DNA from: Larimichthys crocea
Taxonomy: Eukaryota; Chordata; Actinopteri; Sciaenidae
DNA length: 64,000 bases
Reading direction: 5' to 3'
NCBI RefSeq assembly: GCF_000972845.2
Contig: NC_040028.1
Location: 11,788,038-11,852,037, forward strand
Below are positions 49,257 to 62,124 of this stretch, one piece after another; position 1 is the first letter of the stretch; each line of letters starts with the position of its first letter. A program made the translations under genes and the position numbers. The notes beneath the pieces are model-generated. The model was not told the origin of the DNA. It saw only the letters and a list, made by a program, of their open reading frames with translations, and made no database searches.

Positions 49257-51690
49257 TCTGCTTTGCAACACTGTAAGCATGATTCAGCATCACCTAATCA
49301 GTTTATAGCCAGTTGGCTGCCGTGCCCTTAAAGAATAATTACATTTTTATCTAACGTACGTTTTTATTCACAGAATACACAGCTTTGCTAAAAGAGCAAT
49401 ACAATACAAGTTTTAAACAAACCTCAAAGTTAGACAACCTTATGAATGGTACAGTTATTACCCACACTGTCCATTGTAAACGTTCATCACAGCTTGTAGA
49501 CATATAACTGGTTTAATTTTGATGTCTTGCACAATCCATAGTTTCACAGTGTGCTCATTTCTTGACACAATTTGTAGAGATGTCTTCATTATCTTTAGAA
49601 AACATGGCCAGTACTATAAAAACAAAAACAACTCATAATAATTAAGAATAATCTTTTAGAAGAGTTTTTTTTCAGTGTCCAGTGAAGGTCACTGTATGAA
49701 AAACACAATTTTCTTTACAGTCAGTGTTTCTCACAGAAAACATCTGTGTGTATCATTACAGCCTAATAAACACAGTCAGTGCTTTTTCCAACGTTTATTG
49801 TGCATTACCGCCAACAACTGCTCATTTACAGCCATCTGCAGGAGGCAGAAATGTGTGTCATGTCACTTTTGTGCTTTTGCACTTACAAGAGGACCACAAA
49901 AACACTGCACTCCAAAATTACTAAGTCATAAACTCCACAGGTTGTCTTCATCTCTAATCGAGTTTTAAAAAAAATTAAAAATTCCACCGGTGCAATGACA
50001 CAATTGGTATAATTTGTGAAATTATATCACTTTTTGTCTATACGCATTGCATTTTCCAAACAAATCAAACTCAACCGGGCATTTCCCATTTACGTACAGT
50101 GTTACAAATCATCATAAACTCTATTATTTGTCATTTATTATGTCTTTTTATTTTCCCCACTCCTGCAGTTTCCCATGTGCATCACTGTGAGGTTACCACC
50201 CAAGATTTAACAAATGATGCGCTTGTGTTTGTATGAATGTATTGATCAACGCTCTATTTGGGCAGATATCTTTCTTTATTTAGGATGGCAGGCTTGCACG
50301 CAGGAACGCCGTCTCCCTCCTTCATGCCATGTCTTCTGTTTTTTTGCCTCACTGGCTTCCCTAACTGCCCCGCTTTATTGAATAAATTCAAGCTGTCACT
50401 TCCCATGCTGGTAGAATAACTCAAACACAACATATAATAATACTGGAAAAGTAGGATAAAATAATCTTGTCATGGCTGTAAAAGTGATTGCTTGAAGCCA
50501 TAGTCAGCAATCAATACACTAATTCTGTAATTTATACTCGCAGCAATTGAGGAGGAAGGAAGCTCTGATATGGTATTTCTTGGCTCACTGACCAACTTTG
50601 ACCTTCAATGGAAGTGAGAGTGGGATTATTGTGTTGTTCGGCTCAAAGAAATCACCTACAAGAGTTGAGAGGCAATGTCTGACATTTTATGTTCAGGACC
50701 AAAACCTAAACTGATTAATTCTTGGTAAGCACCAGCTCTTGAGCTTTCACTATCTTTATGACAGCAAATCCCTGACACTCAGCTGACAGAGTGAAACATA
50801 AAAGCTGGCCAGTGATTTTCTCTAACTTATTTCTTTTATCCCCTCTTTTTATGGAGGAGGAGGTACCTTTCTTTTTCCACCCTGGAGCAAGAGGAATTTT
50901 TCACCAATGCCAGAACTCATTATCAGTTCCTCATGCTATTAGTTTCACTTTTCAGGGCTTGCCAATCAGAGGCTACCCGTTTTCTAGTAATTATATCTTT
51001 TTATGGGTCATTTCTGCCTGCACTTTATGGCTAAGCCTGTATGCAGCGCAGTACCTGTATAGCTCTCACAGTAAACTACAATATTTGTCTGTATATCCCC
51101 AGATGTGTTTCAACAAATCCATTCTCAGTGGCCAACAACACTGTTGCTGTTGTTTTTTTTTAGGATGAGATCCATGAAGCCCCGTGTGAAATCTATAAAT
51201 AGCAGAACACCGGAAGGCGTCAGAAGTTTCTCTGAAAGGAGAAATTGATTGCAATTAGCAAAGAGATTTTTTCAAGTGTTTTTCTGCCCCCTCTAGTGAT
51301 GCTAATAACTTAATGATCCCTAAAAATGCATGCAATTTGCCTCAATTGGATTTAAACATATTGTATACTTGTGCTACAGATTTCCAATCACTGAAGGTCT
51401 GACTGAACGTCAGACATTGTATAGTAAATAACAGCATCAACAGCTATACATATATATATGGAAATACCACTGCTTGTCTATAATGGTTGAATATTATGTC
51501 ATTAAACCCAAGCTCTATTTATCAGAAGGGCTCTTAGCCTTCAGTAAAAATAGGTTTCACAAAGCTAATATTAATTTGTAATACTTGTAATATTAAGACA
51601 AATTTTTCTGCATAAGATATGTATGTACTGCAATATACGATTCCTCACTTTATGATTTATGTCAAGTGCCAACATTCAGTGGCAATGCAG
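49255..51690. other. AT-rich non-coding stretch
   Basis: A 125-codon forward frame (50791-51168) is Phe/Leu/Ser-rich, without recognised domain or start context. 'aactttgaccttcaa' near 50594 contains a nuclear-receptor half-site on the minus strand. Nothing else identified. Confidence 0.4.
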
Positions 51691-51698
51691 GTGGTAGT

Positions 51699-51712
51699 GT
51701 GCCATCTACTGT
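51699..51712 (-). promoter_or_regulatory. Candidate CTCF core site, reverse
   Basis: Read on the minus strand, ACAGTAGATGGCAC matches CCASYAGRKGGCRS at 13 of 14 positions. Only the first base differs, and the central GGC is intact. Its orientation faces the forward candidate at 2497-2510. Seen by eye; occupancy is inference. Confidence 0.42.
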
Positions 51713-54015
51713 ATGTAGGGAGGCGGAAATTAAGGGTGTGGTGTTGTGGTAACCCTTAACCATCTTAACAGTCTTTTCCCAATTGTAACCATGCTGTAGT
51801 TGTGTTTCACAGATATTGCAGAAAGTGAGCATTCGGAATAAATAAATATAGTATTGCATAATTAATGGTTTTCCAGAATCATTTATTATCAGTGTTTTTG
51901 TCAGGCGATAGGATGTGAAAGTGTTTCTGATTTTCTTTTGCCATTTAAAAACTATGGTTTGATTTTACTGTTGTGACAACCAAGATCTAACATCACAGAA
52001 GCAAATATAGCCTTCTATTAGTCATAATGACATCTAACTTCCAAAAAATGTTTTAATCTTCAGGATCAACCCCAGTCAACATACCCAAGATCAGTGTCAT
52101 CCTCATTAAGCCAATGAACCCACCCAGTGTAACCCAATTAGAAAATCCCCCAAACAGTGACTGTGTAGTCTGGATGATCTCTTGGTAGACAGAAGGTGGT
52201 CTAACTCAGCAGGGGGGCAGTGGCCAGTAAGACCCCTGCCAAGTTATTGAGGACAGAAGGAACTGGGGGTGTCATAATGACACACTAAACACACACTAAA
52301 TGTGGGTGGTGTTCAGTTACAGCAGGAGATTGGCAAGAAGGTGCATGACCTTTGCTGTATTGACCTTCTGGTTGACTCCTCGCGGGGTGCTGCAACAACA
52401 CAAAAAACAACATTCAAGAAGAAAAGAGAGAAAATGGCAATAAATAAGATTTTTTTTCACTTGCATTTTTGTGGGATGCATGCTTGCATTTGATCCTTTC
52501 ACTGTACATGTGTGCATCCGAGCACGAGCCCATTAAGTGTGTGTGGATGTGTGGTTTTAGGGCGAGGTGGTGTGGAGGGGGTTGTGACAGACAGAGGTCT
52601 CACCTCACACTTCACGTCCCAAACAGATTAAAGGAATTTTTCCCAGATTCTGCCTTTCCCACTGCTGCCTGAAGCAGAATGAGCACTTGTGAGGATAATT
52701 AAAATTGATGATATAGAATGACAGAGACATGATTTCTGCCTGAAGCAAGAGGTCTCTGAAGACAGTGTAACCAAACTGTCATGCCACCACTATTCTGTTT
52801 TACATGACTGTTTCACCTTACTAAATTGATCGCGTGTAAATACTCTCTATTGAATTAAAGCGTGATGTATCAGTCTGAGGACTCAAGGTTACTTTCTTTT
52901 GATGGAAGTTCTCTTTCCATGACCCTTTATCATGGTTAGGTTAATGTCAGTGATTTCTATTGTGGGTTTAGGCTCTATTTTAAAGAAGTCCTCAGTCTAG
53001 AAGTGAGTACTGTACAGTATATAGGTGGGGTTCCATCCATCGATTTTTATCTGTGTACAATAACTGAGTAGATGCGCTGAAAAACTGAAAGACGCTTGAC
53101 TGAAGTGAAAAAGTCGAGACAGAAAACCGTGGTCATTGATCAGATTTGTGTGGAGCAATGCCAGATTTTCATTGCGTTTTTTCTGTATTTCACCATTTGA
53201 GAACTTGATTACATACCATCTTGTCATTCAATCTAATTCTGCAATAATCACACTTGAAAGGATAATTCGCATCACTAGCTGTTTATCTTGACCAATCAAC
53301 AGCTAATAATCGCATAGTAGTAGTGGATAGAAACATTTTAGAATAAATAAATAAACCTTTACCATTATTTAACACTTTAAGGGTTTGGTCTTGTGTAATT
53401 ATATATCATTAAATATGGTTGCAGCTTTGTTATACTATGGTTTTTATCAGTCATTACACATTATTAGTTTTTACACCCTTTACGGCTGCTTCATGTGGGA
53501 ATGGAAAAAAAAAATGTTCTTACATCTGCTTACAAGTACTGTATCAGGTGTTCTCAATGTATAAACTGATGTTAAAATACAGTCTTTAAACACTAAATTG
53601 TTTAAAGATTAAAAGTTAACTAAAAGGGATTATAATACAAATGTATTCCTCCTATTTAAAACGATTTGTATCCAGAATATCAGTTTTCTATTTTCTATAT
53701 CATTCTATCAATCTGCGTTGCTCTACCTCCTCCACTTATGTGCAGGTGAGAGGATAATGTCAAACTAATTATCCGCAGAGTATCAAAAGAGGTGCTCATC
53801 TTTTGATTATTCATGAGTTTTTGAAAGTTTCATAATATCTAAATGTGTTAGTTTGTGAGAAAATTATGGCTGGTATTATAATTAATTATTGCACTAAATA
53901 CACAATGAAGGGCAAGTATTACCTCCATGGATAGACGCAAATTGATCTCTAGTCTCTAGTCTATCTCAGTCAACTAAACTTCCTCAACATGTTCTGTGTC
54001 GGCTCACATATTATG
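51713..54015. other. Non-coding stretch
   Basis: 52040-52320 is more complex and repeat-like in texture but not matched to any family. 52540-52660 is GC-richer. The remainder is AT-rich. Frames are short and unrecognised. Confidence 0.4.
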
Positions 54016-54019
54016 ACCA

Positions 54020-54420
54020 TTTGATTATTCATGACACATGTCATTTTAGTCGTGAGTGGGAGCAGCTTGCTCCTGTTTCTGGTTTATTTGACGGAGCTGA
54101 ACAGCTGTCAATGAGAAGAGCAGGGGGACATAGGGTTAGACATGGGGCAGGGTGGGGGGATGGTGAGGCACTCAACCCCCACCAGGGTCCGTCTGAAGAT
54201 AAATATTGATTGTGGACAGTTTTAATTACTTCTTTAAATTGAGCAATTTTGGTTTTCCCAGTTGGCTCCCTGTGAAAAATCCATGTAGGATTCCACATTG
54301 AAGGAGAGGAAGACGGTTGAGCATGGCGCACCATAAATCACAGCAGATACATAATTCATTGGAAGCATGTGAAAAGGACAAGACAAGATGCTTTGGATCA
54401 TTGAAAACAGCATTTCCACA
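54020..54420. promoter_or_regulatory. Conserved-looking non-coding block
   Basis: 'gaacagctgtcaatgag' near 54100 couples a CAGCTG E-box to a MEIS/PBX-like TGTCAAT. 'ggagcagcttgctcc' (54059-54073) is an inverted repeat. 'aagataaatattgattgtgg' follows near 54197. Complex, repeat-free apart from a G-run near 54153. Enhancer role inferred. Confidence 0.3.
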
Positions 54421-55265
54421 GGTCTTTCGATGAGTAGTGAGAGCTCCCGCTTTGCTTGTGCCTCCGAAATTTGTTACGTCGTTCAGCTTCTTCTTATTTG
54501 AATGATATCAAAAGATAAACATTCTTCCTTTCAGTTTTAATCTTTCATTTTACATTCAGATTTGATCAATATGAACAGATATTTGTATTGTGCATCATCA
54601 GATTGAAGGATTTTACTCTACTCTTACTATTTCTCCTATGTTTCTACTATGTCCACTCAAATTCAGAAGGCCAAGGTCAGTTCTTATCTCTACTAATGTG
54701 GAGACTGATTTGAGTCTTTCAACTAAAGCATAGGAAACACTCGCTCGGCCTTTACTTCAGTATCTCCTAAACGCAGAACAGGGATCACATCTTGTTACAC
54801 AGAAGTCCTTGACATGTAGGTAACATTATTGTCCTGTTATTCAATAGATGACGGCTAATAGGTTCAGTGTCATCCTGACGGATATTATCTCTTTCAATAA
54901 AGATATGCATCATGGGATAAAGATGGTCACTCTGAATTGCTGTTTAAGTCATGATTAGAATTTATCTGACTGATGCCATGTCAGGAAATGTACGTAAAGC
55001 ACTCAGCCTTTCACTGGGACTTAACATTGATACGATATTGCCTTAATTATACCTGATGCCTTGTATTTACTTTTATTTATAATTTTTTTCCTTTTTGTAC
55101 AAGAAACAGTCTAAATCACAGGAACTCTGCAGGACACATTTCCTACTTAAATGATCCTTGGAGTGAAATTAATATGCAAAGTGAAAGGTAAAAGAAAAGC
55201 ACTCCTGGAGCTTGTGGGGATTCATCGTGGTTAACTTTTTTAAAAATTGGTAGATCACCAAGATA
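54421..55265. other. AT-rich non-coding stretch
   Basis: No feature recognised. Confidence 0.5.
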
Positions 55266-55735
55266 GTGAGTCTACAGAGTCTAGAGCTACGCTAACAGCT
55301 CAGCGCTGTATTAAGCACTTTGATGCTTTGACGCCAACATAGAAACAGATTTACAATGACAACACTATAATATGATAATGTTAACAACATTACCATGTTC
55401 AACATCTTAGTTTAGCATGTTAGCAACACAAAGTCTAGTTTAGGCTGACGGGGAAGGTTTTGCAAGGATTTAGCCCAAAAAAATAAATGGATACATTTAA
55501 ATTTTTAACTGGTGAAGTAATAAAAGTATAAAAAGTCAGGGGGCTACTTAAGTTATCACAATTCATCTTGAGAGTAACATATATGTGTGTATTAAATATC
55601 CCAACAATCCATCCAGCATTTCAAATGTCAATAGGAAAAGTCACCAAAGTCAGTAGGATTCATCCTCTTGGGAACATGAATGTGTGTACAAAATTTCATG
55701 TCGATACATCAAATAATTGTCAAGATATTTCAGTT
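55266..55735 (+). repeat. Degraded copy of a long teleost interspersed repeat
   Basis: Ordered words include 'ctttgatgctttgacgcc', 'taccatgttcaacatctta', 'gtttagcatgttagcaaca', 'aggctgacggggaaggttt', 'aaaaagtcagggggcta', 'acaattcatcttgag', 'tcaccaaagtcagtagga' and 'caagatatttcag'. They match the order of a common percomorph repeat (gctaacatgctaac block, 'gaggctgatgggaatg', then repeated about 100-bp modules ending 'gttgagatatttcag'). Two module copies remain. Strongly diverged and non-coding. Family from memory. Confidence 0.82.
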
Positions 55736-55828
55736 TCTATATAACATTTCTGGAGCTTTCAGCTGTATCACATGATATTCCTCAGCAAGTAGAGTTTGCC
55801 CAGTTTTCGTGGAAATGTCCCAAAGAAT

Positions 55829-55831
<3 letters not shown>

Positions 55832-55867
<36 letters not shown>

Positions 55868-55878
55868 GCGTGTGTGTG
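55832..55878. repeat. (GT)n microsatellite with CG interruptions
   Basis: GT repeat with two GCGTGT interruptions near its 3' end. Confidence 0.97.
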
Positions 55879-57100
55879 GGTGGCAGCTCAGTGTCTGTGT
55901 GACAAATAGCAGCGTTCTCTCTTCCTTTCTCAAGACTGAGCTGCAGCCTTTCTTTTGGTCCTTACACACATCTGTGCCAAATTCACAGAATCAAGACCTC
56001 CCCCCCTGAGAGCCAGCTCTCCATATCACCAAATAGATTGGTCAATGGAATTACACAATTGAGGTTGTCGTATTGTAAAGACCCCTATACTGACCTGTGC
56101 ATAGGAGCATAGGGAGACAAATTTTTACACTGTGTTCATCATAGATGCCACCAGCAATTGGCTTGGAGTTTTTCCCTGGTATTAAAGAGAGGAGAGTGAG
56201 AGGTAGCTGACTGAAGCGCTGACCTTAATCTAAAAGGTTGTGCTGTTATAAGCAGAGGTGAGTCTGGTCAGCTGTGCTACACCGGCCCATTGTCCATCCG
56301 TAACATGACGGCAGCTGGGGAACGCATACAGAGCGAAACATTAAATGTAGATACTCTTAAGTGGAGCGTCTCTCGCTCACTCGGGAGCCAGTAAAACAGT
56401 TTCAGGCTGATGTGATTTGCTCAAGTACTTAGTGATATTTCACAGAGAATACAGTGTCCCATTTGTTTGCGACGGAGACGCGTGAAAGTGGTGTAAAGAA
56501 AAAAATACAGGGAGCAGATCTTGCACAGGCAGCAAGCGTGGTGAAAGACCAGCACGAGTACATTTCTCATGCCTTTTCCTGCATTATTAGAATACTGCAA
56601 ACAGAAAAGGAGAGAAATCTCGAGCGGTGTGTGTTGCAATCAGTTATTGTTGTTTGATGTGTCGGTTGTTTGGTGCTTTCTGCCCTGCTTCGCATTCTTA
56701 TTCATGCGAGTGGATCAGCATATATACCATACATCAATAGTGTAAACACCGCTCAACACTTTGCCTCGCCCTGCAGATGACGAGGATTGTTCTTAAACAA
56801 ACTCAAATGAATAAATAATATCTCAAGGAAGTGCTTATACTCAGATCCATAAATTACCTCTGCAGGCCCCACACTATCCTCTATGACACTGGTGTGAGCA
56901 AGAGTCCAGCCTGTGATTACGTCCCTCTTCTTATGCATCAGACTGACAAGCCCATGTCAGAGAGAGAGGGTGCGAAGGAGCGGGTGGGTGGAGGGGTAGA
57001 CAAGCCCCTCGCTCTGAGTGCTAATGGATGATTGGAGGCAGGATAGGAGGCTTCAGTTCTCTCTTTCATCCTGGCCTGCTTTTGACCCAGAGAGGCTGCA
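55879..57100. other. Non-coding stretch, moderately complex
   Basis: 56060-56700 has mixed composition with scattered CpGs and short frames (67 and 72 codons, opposite strands). No gene or repeat recognised. Confidence 0.35.
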
Positions 57101-57105
57101 GTAAT

Positions 57106-57237
57106 CGGTCCGGCAGAGGGGTAATCATTCCCCGCGTGCAGACTCTGATAAGTTGGAACACCTTCCCCCGGCAGCGGAGGGAGCTCCCGCGGCCTCCCTG
57201 GTTATCGCTGTCCCCGGCACCCCTTCAAGAGGCTGCG
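57106..57237. promoter_or_regulatory. CpG-dense GC-rich segment
   Basis: Eleven CpGs in 132 bp, with runs such as 'cccccggcagcgg' and 'ctcccgcggcctcc'. 'ctgataagttgg' near 57145 is a GATA site. Forward frames of 97 and 72 codons cross it in different phases and are unrecognised. This could be an unmethylated enhancer, an alternative promoter or a first exon. No TATA or clear donor was seen. Confidence 0.33.
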
Positions 57238-57439
57238 TTTGCCTCCTCTCCCAGGCTCAAAGGCTCCATCAACAGCGGCTCTCTGCTCCACTTTCATCTG
57301 ACAGAGCACATAAGCCGGTGAAAGGGAGAAAAAATAAACTGGGTTCTATCTCTCAAATTGTGATCTTATGAATTTCGATTTGGCCACTTTTAAAATGTAA
57401 CTGCACAATTTGTTATTTTCCCCTGTTTCCCTTTCTCTG

Positions 57440-58740
57440 TTAATATCTGTGGCGATAAATTGCTTCGATTGACAGGCTCATTTTATTTGTTGTGTGCTTC
57501 TGTATTTGTGATAAGGCAGCGAACCGTGGTCACCTGAAGGGGGCCGAGAAGTTCTCTGAGCGCTGTTGCTCAACATCTTTCATGTAAGCCACTGTGAAAA
57601 TTGTTTGGCTTTTTTTTTGTTGTTGTTGTTGTTGTTGAGGAAAATCCCAATGTTTTGCTTGATTACATTTTGTTATGGTTTTCTTCCCATTTTTCAGAGA
57701 ACTTCTTAAGCCTGCCGAGATTACTGTTTAATAGGGATGATATTGTGCTGGCTTTATTGGCTATTTGCAGCTGCAGCGCCGGTTCATTTAATAGCCCCGT
57801 CGGTTGTTAAAGGGATTACACAGCTGCCACACTCTGCTGTGTACAGTGGGCCTCCGGTGTGGGGGGAAAAAAAAGAGTATTGCCTGAAATGGAAAGACGG
57901 AAAAGGAAAATCATTTTCTGTAGTTCTTCAGAAATGTGTGATCATACATGCAAAGTTTGCCTGCCACATTCAAATTACCTGCTCGCTTTGTGATCTGACT
58001 CTGATGATTTCCCATTCCATATCTAAGTGACCTTTAGAAGGCCAGAGGCACTACCCAACATTGATTAAATAAATTGATCCCCACACATTCAAAGGATATT
58101 AATTAGACATGGAAAACAAGAGAATGAACACAAATAGCTCTTAGTTTAAATGCAATAGCAAATAAAACATTGAGGGGGGATTTGAAGCCCAATAACACAA
58201 AGAGCTGAAGTCTGTTGTTGTCATTTGAATATGGAGAAGCTTGTTCACAAACTTTCCCCTGCAAATGAAAAAAAAACTAGTTGGACTCACCATAAAATCA
58301 TTTTTAAAATGGGATTGTTTTTTCTTAATTAACATGATTGTTTTATGGATTAGTGTGAATTATTTCTTTATGTTCGCGGCAAAACAAATCAACACGTTTA
58401 CCGACCGCATTCGAGCCTTAAGATCAATATGTGGCCTGACTGAATCTGTCATCTTTGAACTAGGGGCTCATGCTGAGATGTCGTACTTGTGGCCTGTGAC
58501 TTGTCCATGTCAGCAGCAGCTGCCAAATAGGTTTCAATCGAGAGGGCAGAGTCATACAATATGTGCCAAAGCTAACAGCTGTTAACTACGCAACCTGCAG
58601 GCTATGAACTGCAGCTCTGTCCATTGTCAGTCTCTCCACAGTTAAATATTCCAGGAGGAATTTGTTACAACATGGCCATACATAACGGGTGAAAACCCTT
58701 TACACCAATATTGCTCTCAAAATTGGCAGCCTGAGAAGGA
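57440..58740. promoter_or_regulatory. Extended conserved-looking region
   Basis: Several complex patches. 'cgattgacag' at 57466-57475 is one base from the PBX/MEIS composite TGATTGACAG. 57760-57860 and 58290-58590 are repeat-free with balanced composition and homeodomain cores ('tcttaattaacatgattg'). A (TTG)n tract lies at 57618-57637. The 114-codon forward frame at 58241-58585 is unrecognised. Boundaries are by eye. Confidence 0.25.
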
Positions 58741-58757
58741 GGGACATGAGGGATGCT

Positions 58758-58782
58758 TGAGAGCGGTACCCTATCGCTCTCA
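58758..58782. repeat. Perfect short hairpin
   Basis: TGAGAGCG (58758-58765) and CGCTCTCA (58775-58782) are exact complements around a 9-base loop containing a KpnI-like GGTACC. Too short for a microRNA precursor. Confidence 0.6.
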
Positions 58783-59895
58783 GCCCCCTGGGAGCCACTT
58801 GGCCAGCTTTCATCCACATAATTATAATAAATTTGACATTTCATAGATAATATTGATTTCTTTATTTTAGCATTTCACCATAGGTGACAGTCTAGTGTCA
58901 AGAATGAAATTTCTATTGATCTTCTGCGCATTAATCCCTCATGTGTATGTGATCATTTTTATAAGACCTTTTACTGCACATAAATCAATATTTCATATTT
59001 CCAGCCATGGCAGAGGAGATGTCATATTTGTAAACTGTGTCTTGACACTAGCAATTCCTTTCTTGTTCAGCTGCAACTGTGCAAGACCAGTCAATTTGGG
59101 GTGGTGGGAGTAGAGGCACAAGGGAAGAGGGGGAGGAAGGAGGGTGGATGGAGGTGGAGGACGAGGGAAGAGAATTTGCAGTCTACGGCTTTGGTCTGGC
59201 TGGGAGGAGCTGAGCCTGCCTTGAGATCCGTACTGCAGCATTGATGAGGAAATATCATTTTTAGAATTATTTAGCTTCCAAAGTGACGGGAGGCTTTTAA
59301 TAATGGAAGTGAACTGGCAAATCAGCGCTGAGAACACGACATTGAGCGCCACTTTAAATTATCTGTTAATTTCTGGCTATATATTTTCTCAGATTTTTGA
59401 AGAATATGCTTAAATCTCAACAGTGTGCTGATGTTAAATGAGGAGCACGCAAGTCTTTAACCACATTTGTCCACATGTTTTTTTGTTGGGGTGTTTGATT
59501 TTTCTTTTTTTGTATAATATTTGTAGCTTTTTCACTGGAAGTTACACATTTTATCCAATTTTCTGCAGTAGCTACATCCCTTGGTATGCTTTCGTATTTA
59601 GTTGCACATTGTGATCAAACTGTTTTAAAAATAAAACATAGAAGTATGGCATATTTTTAACACGTCAGATTTTCTTACGGTCTACACGTCCAGTATCTTT
59701 GGAAGTGTCAGAATGAGTGACTTGTTTTTCCACAATGATTTGAAATTTAAAAAAAAGAATTTCCCCCACATACTGGAATGTTGCTCTCAGCTGCAAGTAT
59801 AACATGACAATAGCCATGGAGAATGCACAACTGTTTGGTGAAAAATATGATCACCTGAATGGTGCAGACACCTGACCTTTTCTCAGTCTCCCTTA
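58783..59895. other. Non-coding stretch with purine-rich tract
   Basis: 59110-59172 is strongly purine-rich (gagg/gaag words). This accounts for the Pro/Ser-rich 119-codon reverse frame at 58993-59352. No family recognised. Confidence 0.4.
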
Positions 59896-59899
59896 ACAT

Positions 59900-60040
59900 G
59901 TCCCTTCCATACAATCAGTGTGAGAGCGCCGCACAAGAAAGGCCAGTCCATTAAGAGAATATGCTAATTTTGCCATCCGCTCCTAATTGATGCCATTTTA
60001 CCAAGTAAACAAGACTTCTGTCTACAATGGATGTGTTTCT
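59900..60040. promoter_or_regulatory. Conserved-looking block with octamer-like site
   Basis: ATGCTAAT at 59961-59968 is an octamer variant bound by POU proteins, followed by TAATTG at 59984-59989 and 'ccaagtaaacaag' (forkhead-like GTAAACA). Complex, repeat-free. Role inferred. Confidence 0.3.
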
Positions 60041-60707
60041 GCCAGTTAAAAGGATATTTCAGATCGGCTCTTTCCTGTAATTTTCTCTCTGAGAGCTACT
60101 GGTGTGCCATTATTGCAAATTATAAGTCTCTCCTTTTGAGGAGAGGTGCTATTCTTGCTGTGTCTTTTTTTCCCCTCCTTAAAGGCCATCCACTATTTTT
60201 TGTCCGTCACTGGAGAATCTTCATTCACGTGAAAAGGTGTCAGTGCCTGACCGTTTGAGCATGATGACAGACACCCAGTGGAAGTGTGAGTGACTGCCTG
60301 ACACCATAGAGGTTTGTCAATGATGTCAACGGCACTCTGGCAGCTAACACAGTATTGTCCCAGACACTCTACAGGACAGCATCATAATATGGGACGTAGA
60401 CAGGGCGTGATGTGTTATCTCCACAACCTCTCTCCCATCCCTCAGTCTTTACCGCAAGCCATGACTGAAGGTCTATGAGGATCCCCGATGCGCCGAGTTG
60501 CCTAGATTCATCTTCCCTGTCAGCCACGTAATGCTGTATGAGCTTGTTCCTCCATTCAAGTAATGCTGATGAATCTGCTGTCCAGACGCCTCTCGCTCCA
60601 CTTTGTTGAAACAGGGGGATAGACCTATTACAATGTACCTTTTGGTCTCACCATACATGATCATTTCTCCCCTTCTGCCAAATTCTTCTTTAGCAAAGAG
60701 GCTATCA

Positions 60708-60709
<2 letters not shown>
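60041..60709. other. Non-coding stretch
   Basis: Moderately complex from 60240 to 60660. Frames of 63-75 codons without recognised homology. Confidence 0.4.
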
Positions 60710-60751
<42 letters not shown>

Positions 60752-60786
60752 GTGTGAGCGTGTGTGTGTGTGTGTGTGTGTGCGTG
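60710..60786. repeat. (TG)n microsatellite, interrupted
   Basis: Two long TG runs separated by 'ttagtgtgagcg'; total about 77 bp. Confidence 0.97.
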
Positions 60787-60875
60787 CAGAAGGAAGGGAG
60801 AGGGGGGTGTACATGGCCGGGCAGGCGAGGTTGACTGGCACTCAGTGCTAAGCTGTCTCTCTGAGGAAAGGGCTG

Positions 60876-60940
60876 TTTAAAAGGCAGGAGCTGGCAGCGG
60901 AGCAGACCTCTCAGCTCCCTGTCTAAATACTGCTTCTGTG
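60876..60940 (+). promoter_or_regulatory. Weak TATA-promoter-like arrangement
   Basis: TTTAAAAG at 60876-60883 is followed by GC-richer sequence and 'cctctcagctccctg' around 60907-60921, roughly 35 bp downstream. It lies just after a long TG tract. No open frame or donor follows clearly. Low confidence. Confidence 0.12.
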
Positions 60941-62120
60941 TGACTGACAGCGAGGCAACAACACACTGGCATTCTCCTTTCAGCCACTCAGCAACCCTTT
61001 AACAAAAAACCACAGGATTTAACATAAAACTCAGACCAGAGTGTCACCTAATGCAGCATTGCTGCCTTCACACAGCTCTTTAAATTATTTAACATGACAA
61101 GCTGTCCTTTGGTTGTTATTCTTGTGCATGTGATATGACCTCGTGGGGTTAAAAAAAAAAAAAGGGGGGTGCTTGTTGTAACATGCGAATTAATTAAGAT
61201 GATATGAGTAATCATTATAATTTTACATAAAAAAATTATCCATCACATAGGAAGATACATTATGTTTCTGTTTTCTAATGATATGAGCTTGTGAGACCCG
61301 TTCTTGTGTGCTTTGAATTCCTCTCCTTGGAAATGATACAAGTTAGCTTCATGTTTGATTTATTGTTATTTGTTTAGAGATTGGCCTTTCTAAATTCAAT
61401 TTTTAGATGTATAAAATGTTCTTTTCCCATACAAGGGACAAACAAGAGTCATCAACAGGCAAAAAGAAGACGTTGTAAATGTTGCAAAAGCTTAATAGCA
61501 CAAAATTAACAATCTATGTGGTTTTGTTGAATTCAATTAGAGGGATATCTTGCTATTTCATGATGCACTTAGGAATGACAAAGCACAGATATAAGTATTG
61601 ATTTTTTTGTGCCCATAACCAGATAAACAATATGTATATGTATGTATTTGCAGGGCAAATTGAATCAAAATGCACATATTACATTGAGGGCCCTGGAAGA
61701 CTGACAACAATTGAATTTGTCAGTCAAGAATTTAGTTAAAGATTTAAAGACCTTTGATCTACCGGTGAGCAAAATGATACGAACCATCCAGAGTAAGAGA
61801 TATTTATGGCATCTTGCCCTTGTTACTGCTCGCACATGCAATTTTTTTTTTTTAGAAGCTCAGTTTCATTGCATGTCTGTTTCTGTGTTTGCTTATTTCA
61901 GCTCGTGAAATATCTGCGTCAGATGCGTGTTTGTTCGCATCAGTGTGTTTGTACACATGCATGTGCAGAATCAGAGAAAACAAAAATGCCTCTGTGTAAG
62001 AATTCTTTACTCTGGTATGTGTATGTCTATGCATGTGCGTGTGACCATGTGCGTGCATGTATGTCGGGGCAAGTGTGACGGGGATTGTCTCCAAGAGGCA
62101 CAGAGGTAGCAGAGAGAACG
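60941..62120. other. Non-coding stretch with degenerate alternating tracts
   Basis: AT-rich to 61800. From about 62016 to 62071 the sequence is a degenerate TG/CA alternating tract with CATGCATGTGCG-like words. A 13-base A-run precedes G6 near 61150. No gene. Confidence 0.45.
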
Positions 62121-62124
62121 TTAG

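Noticed and set aside
50791..51168. 125-codon frame with hydrophobic stretches as a membrane protein
   Set aside because: T-rich DNA yields Phe/Leu-rich translations by chance; no promoter, splice site or family resemblance.
51286..51300. CTCF-like 'gccccctctagtga' on the minus strand
   Set aside because: The G-run is two bases too long to align with the full core.
52208..52222. CTCF-like 'cagcaggggggcag'
   Set aside because: One extra G breaks alignment of the two halves of the consensus.
61653..61749. Exon-like segment between 'tttgcag' and 'accg|gtgagc'
   Set aside because: All frames are interrupted by stops and the acceptor tract is purine-rich.
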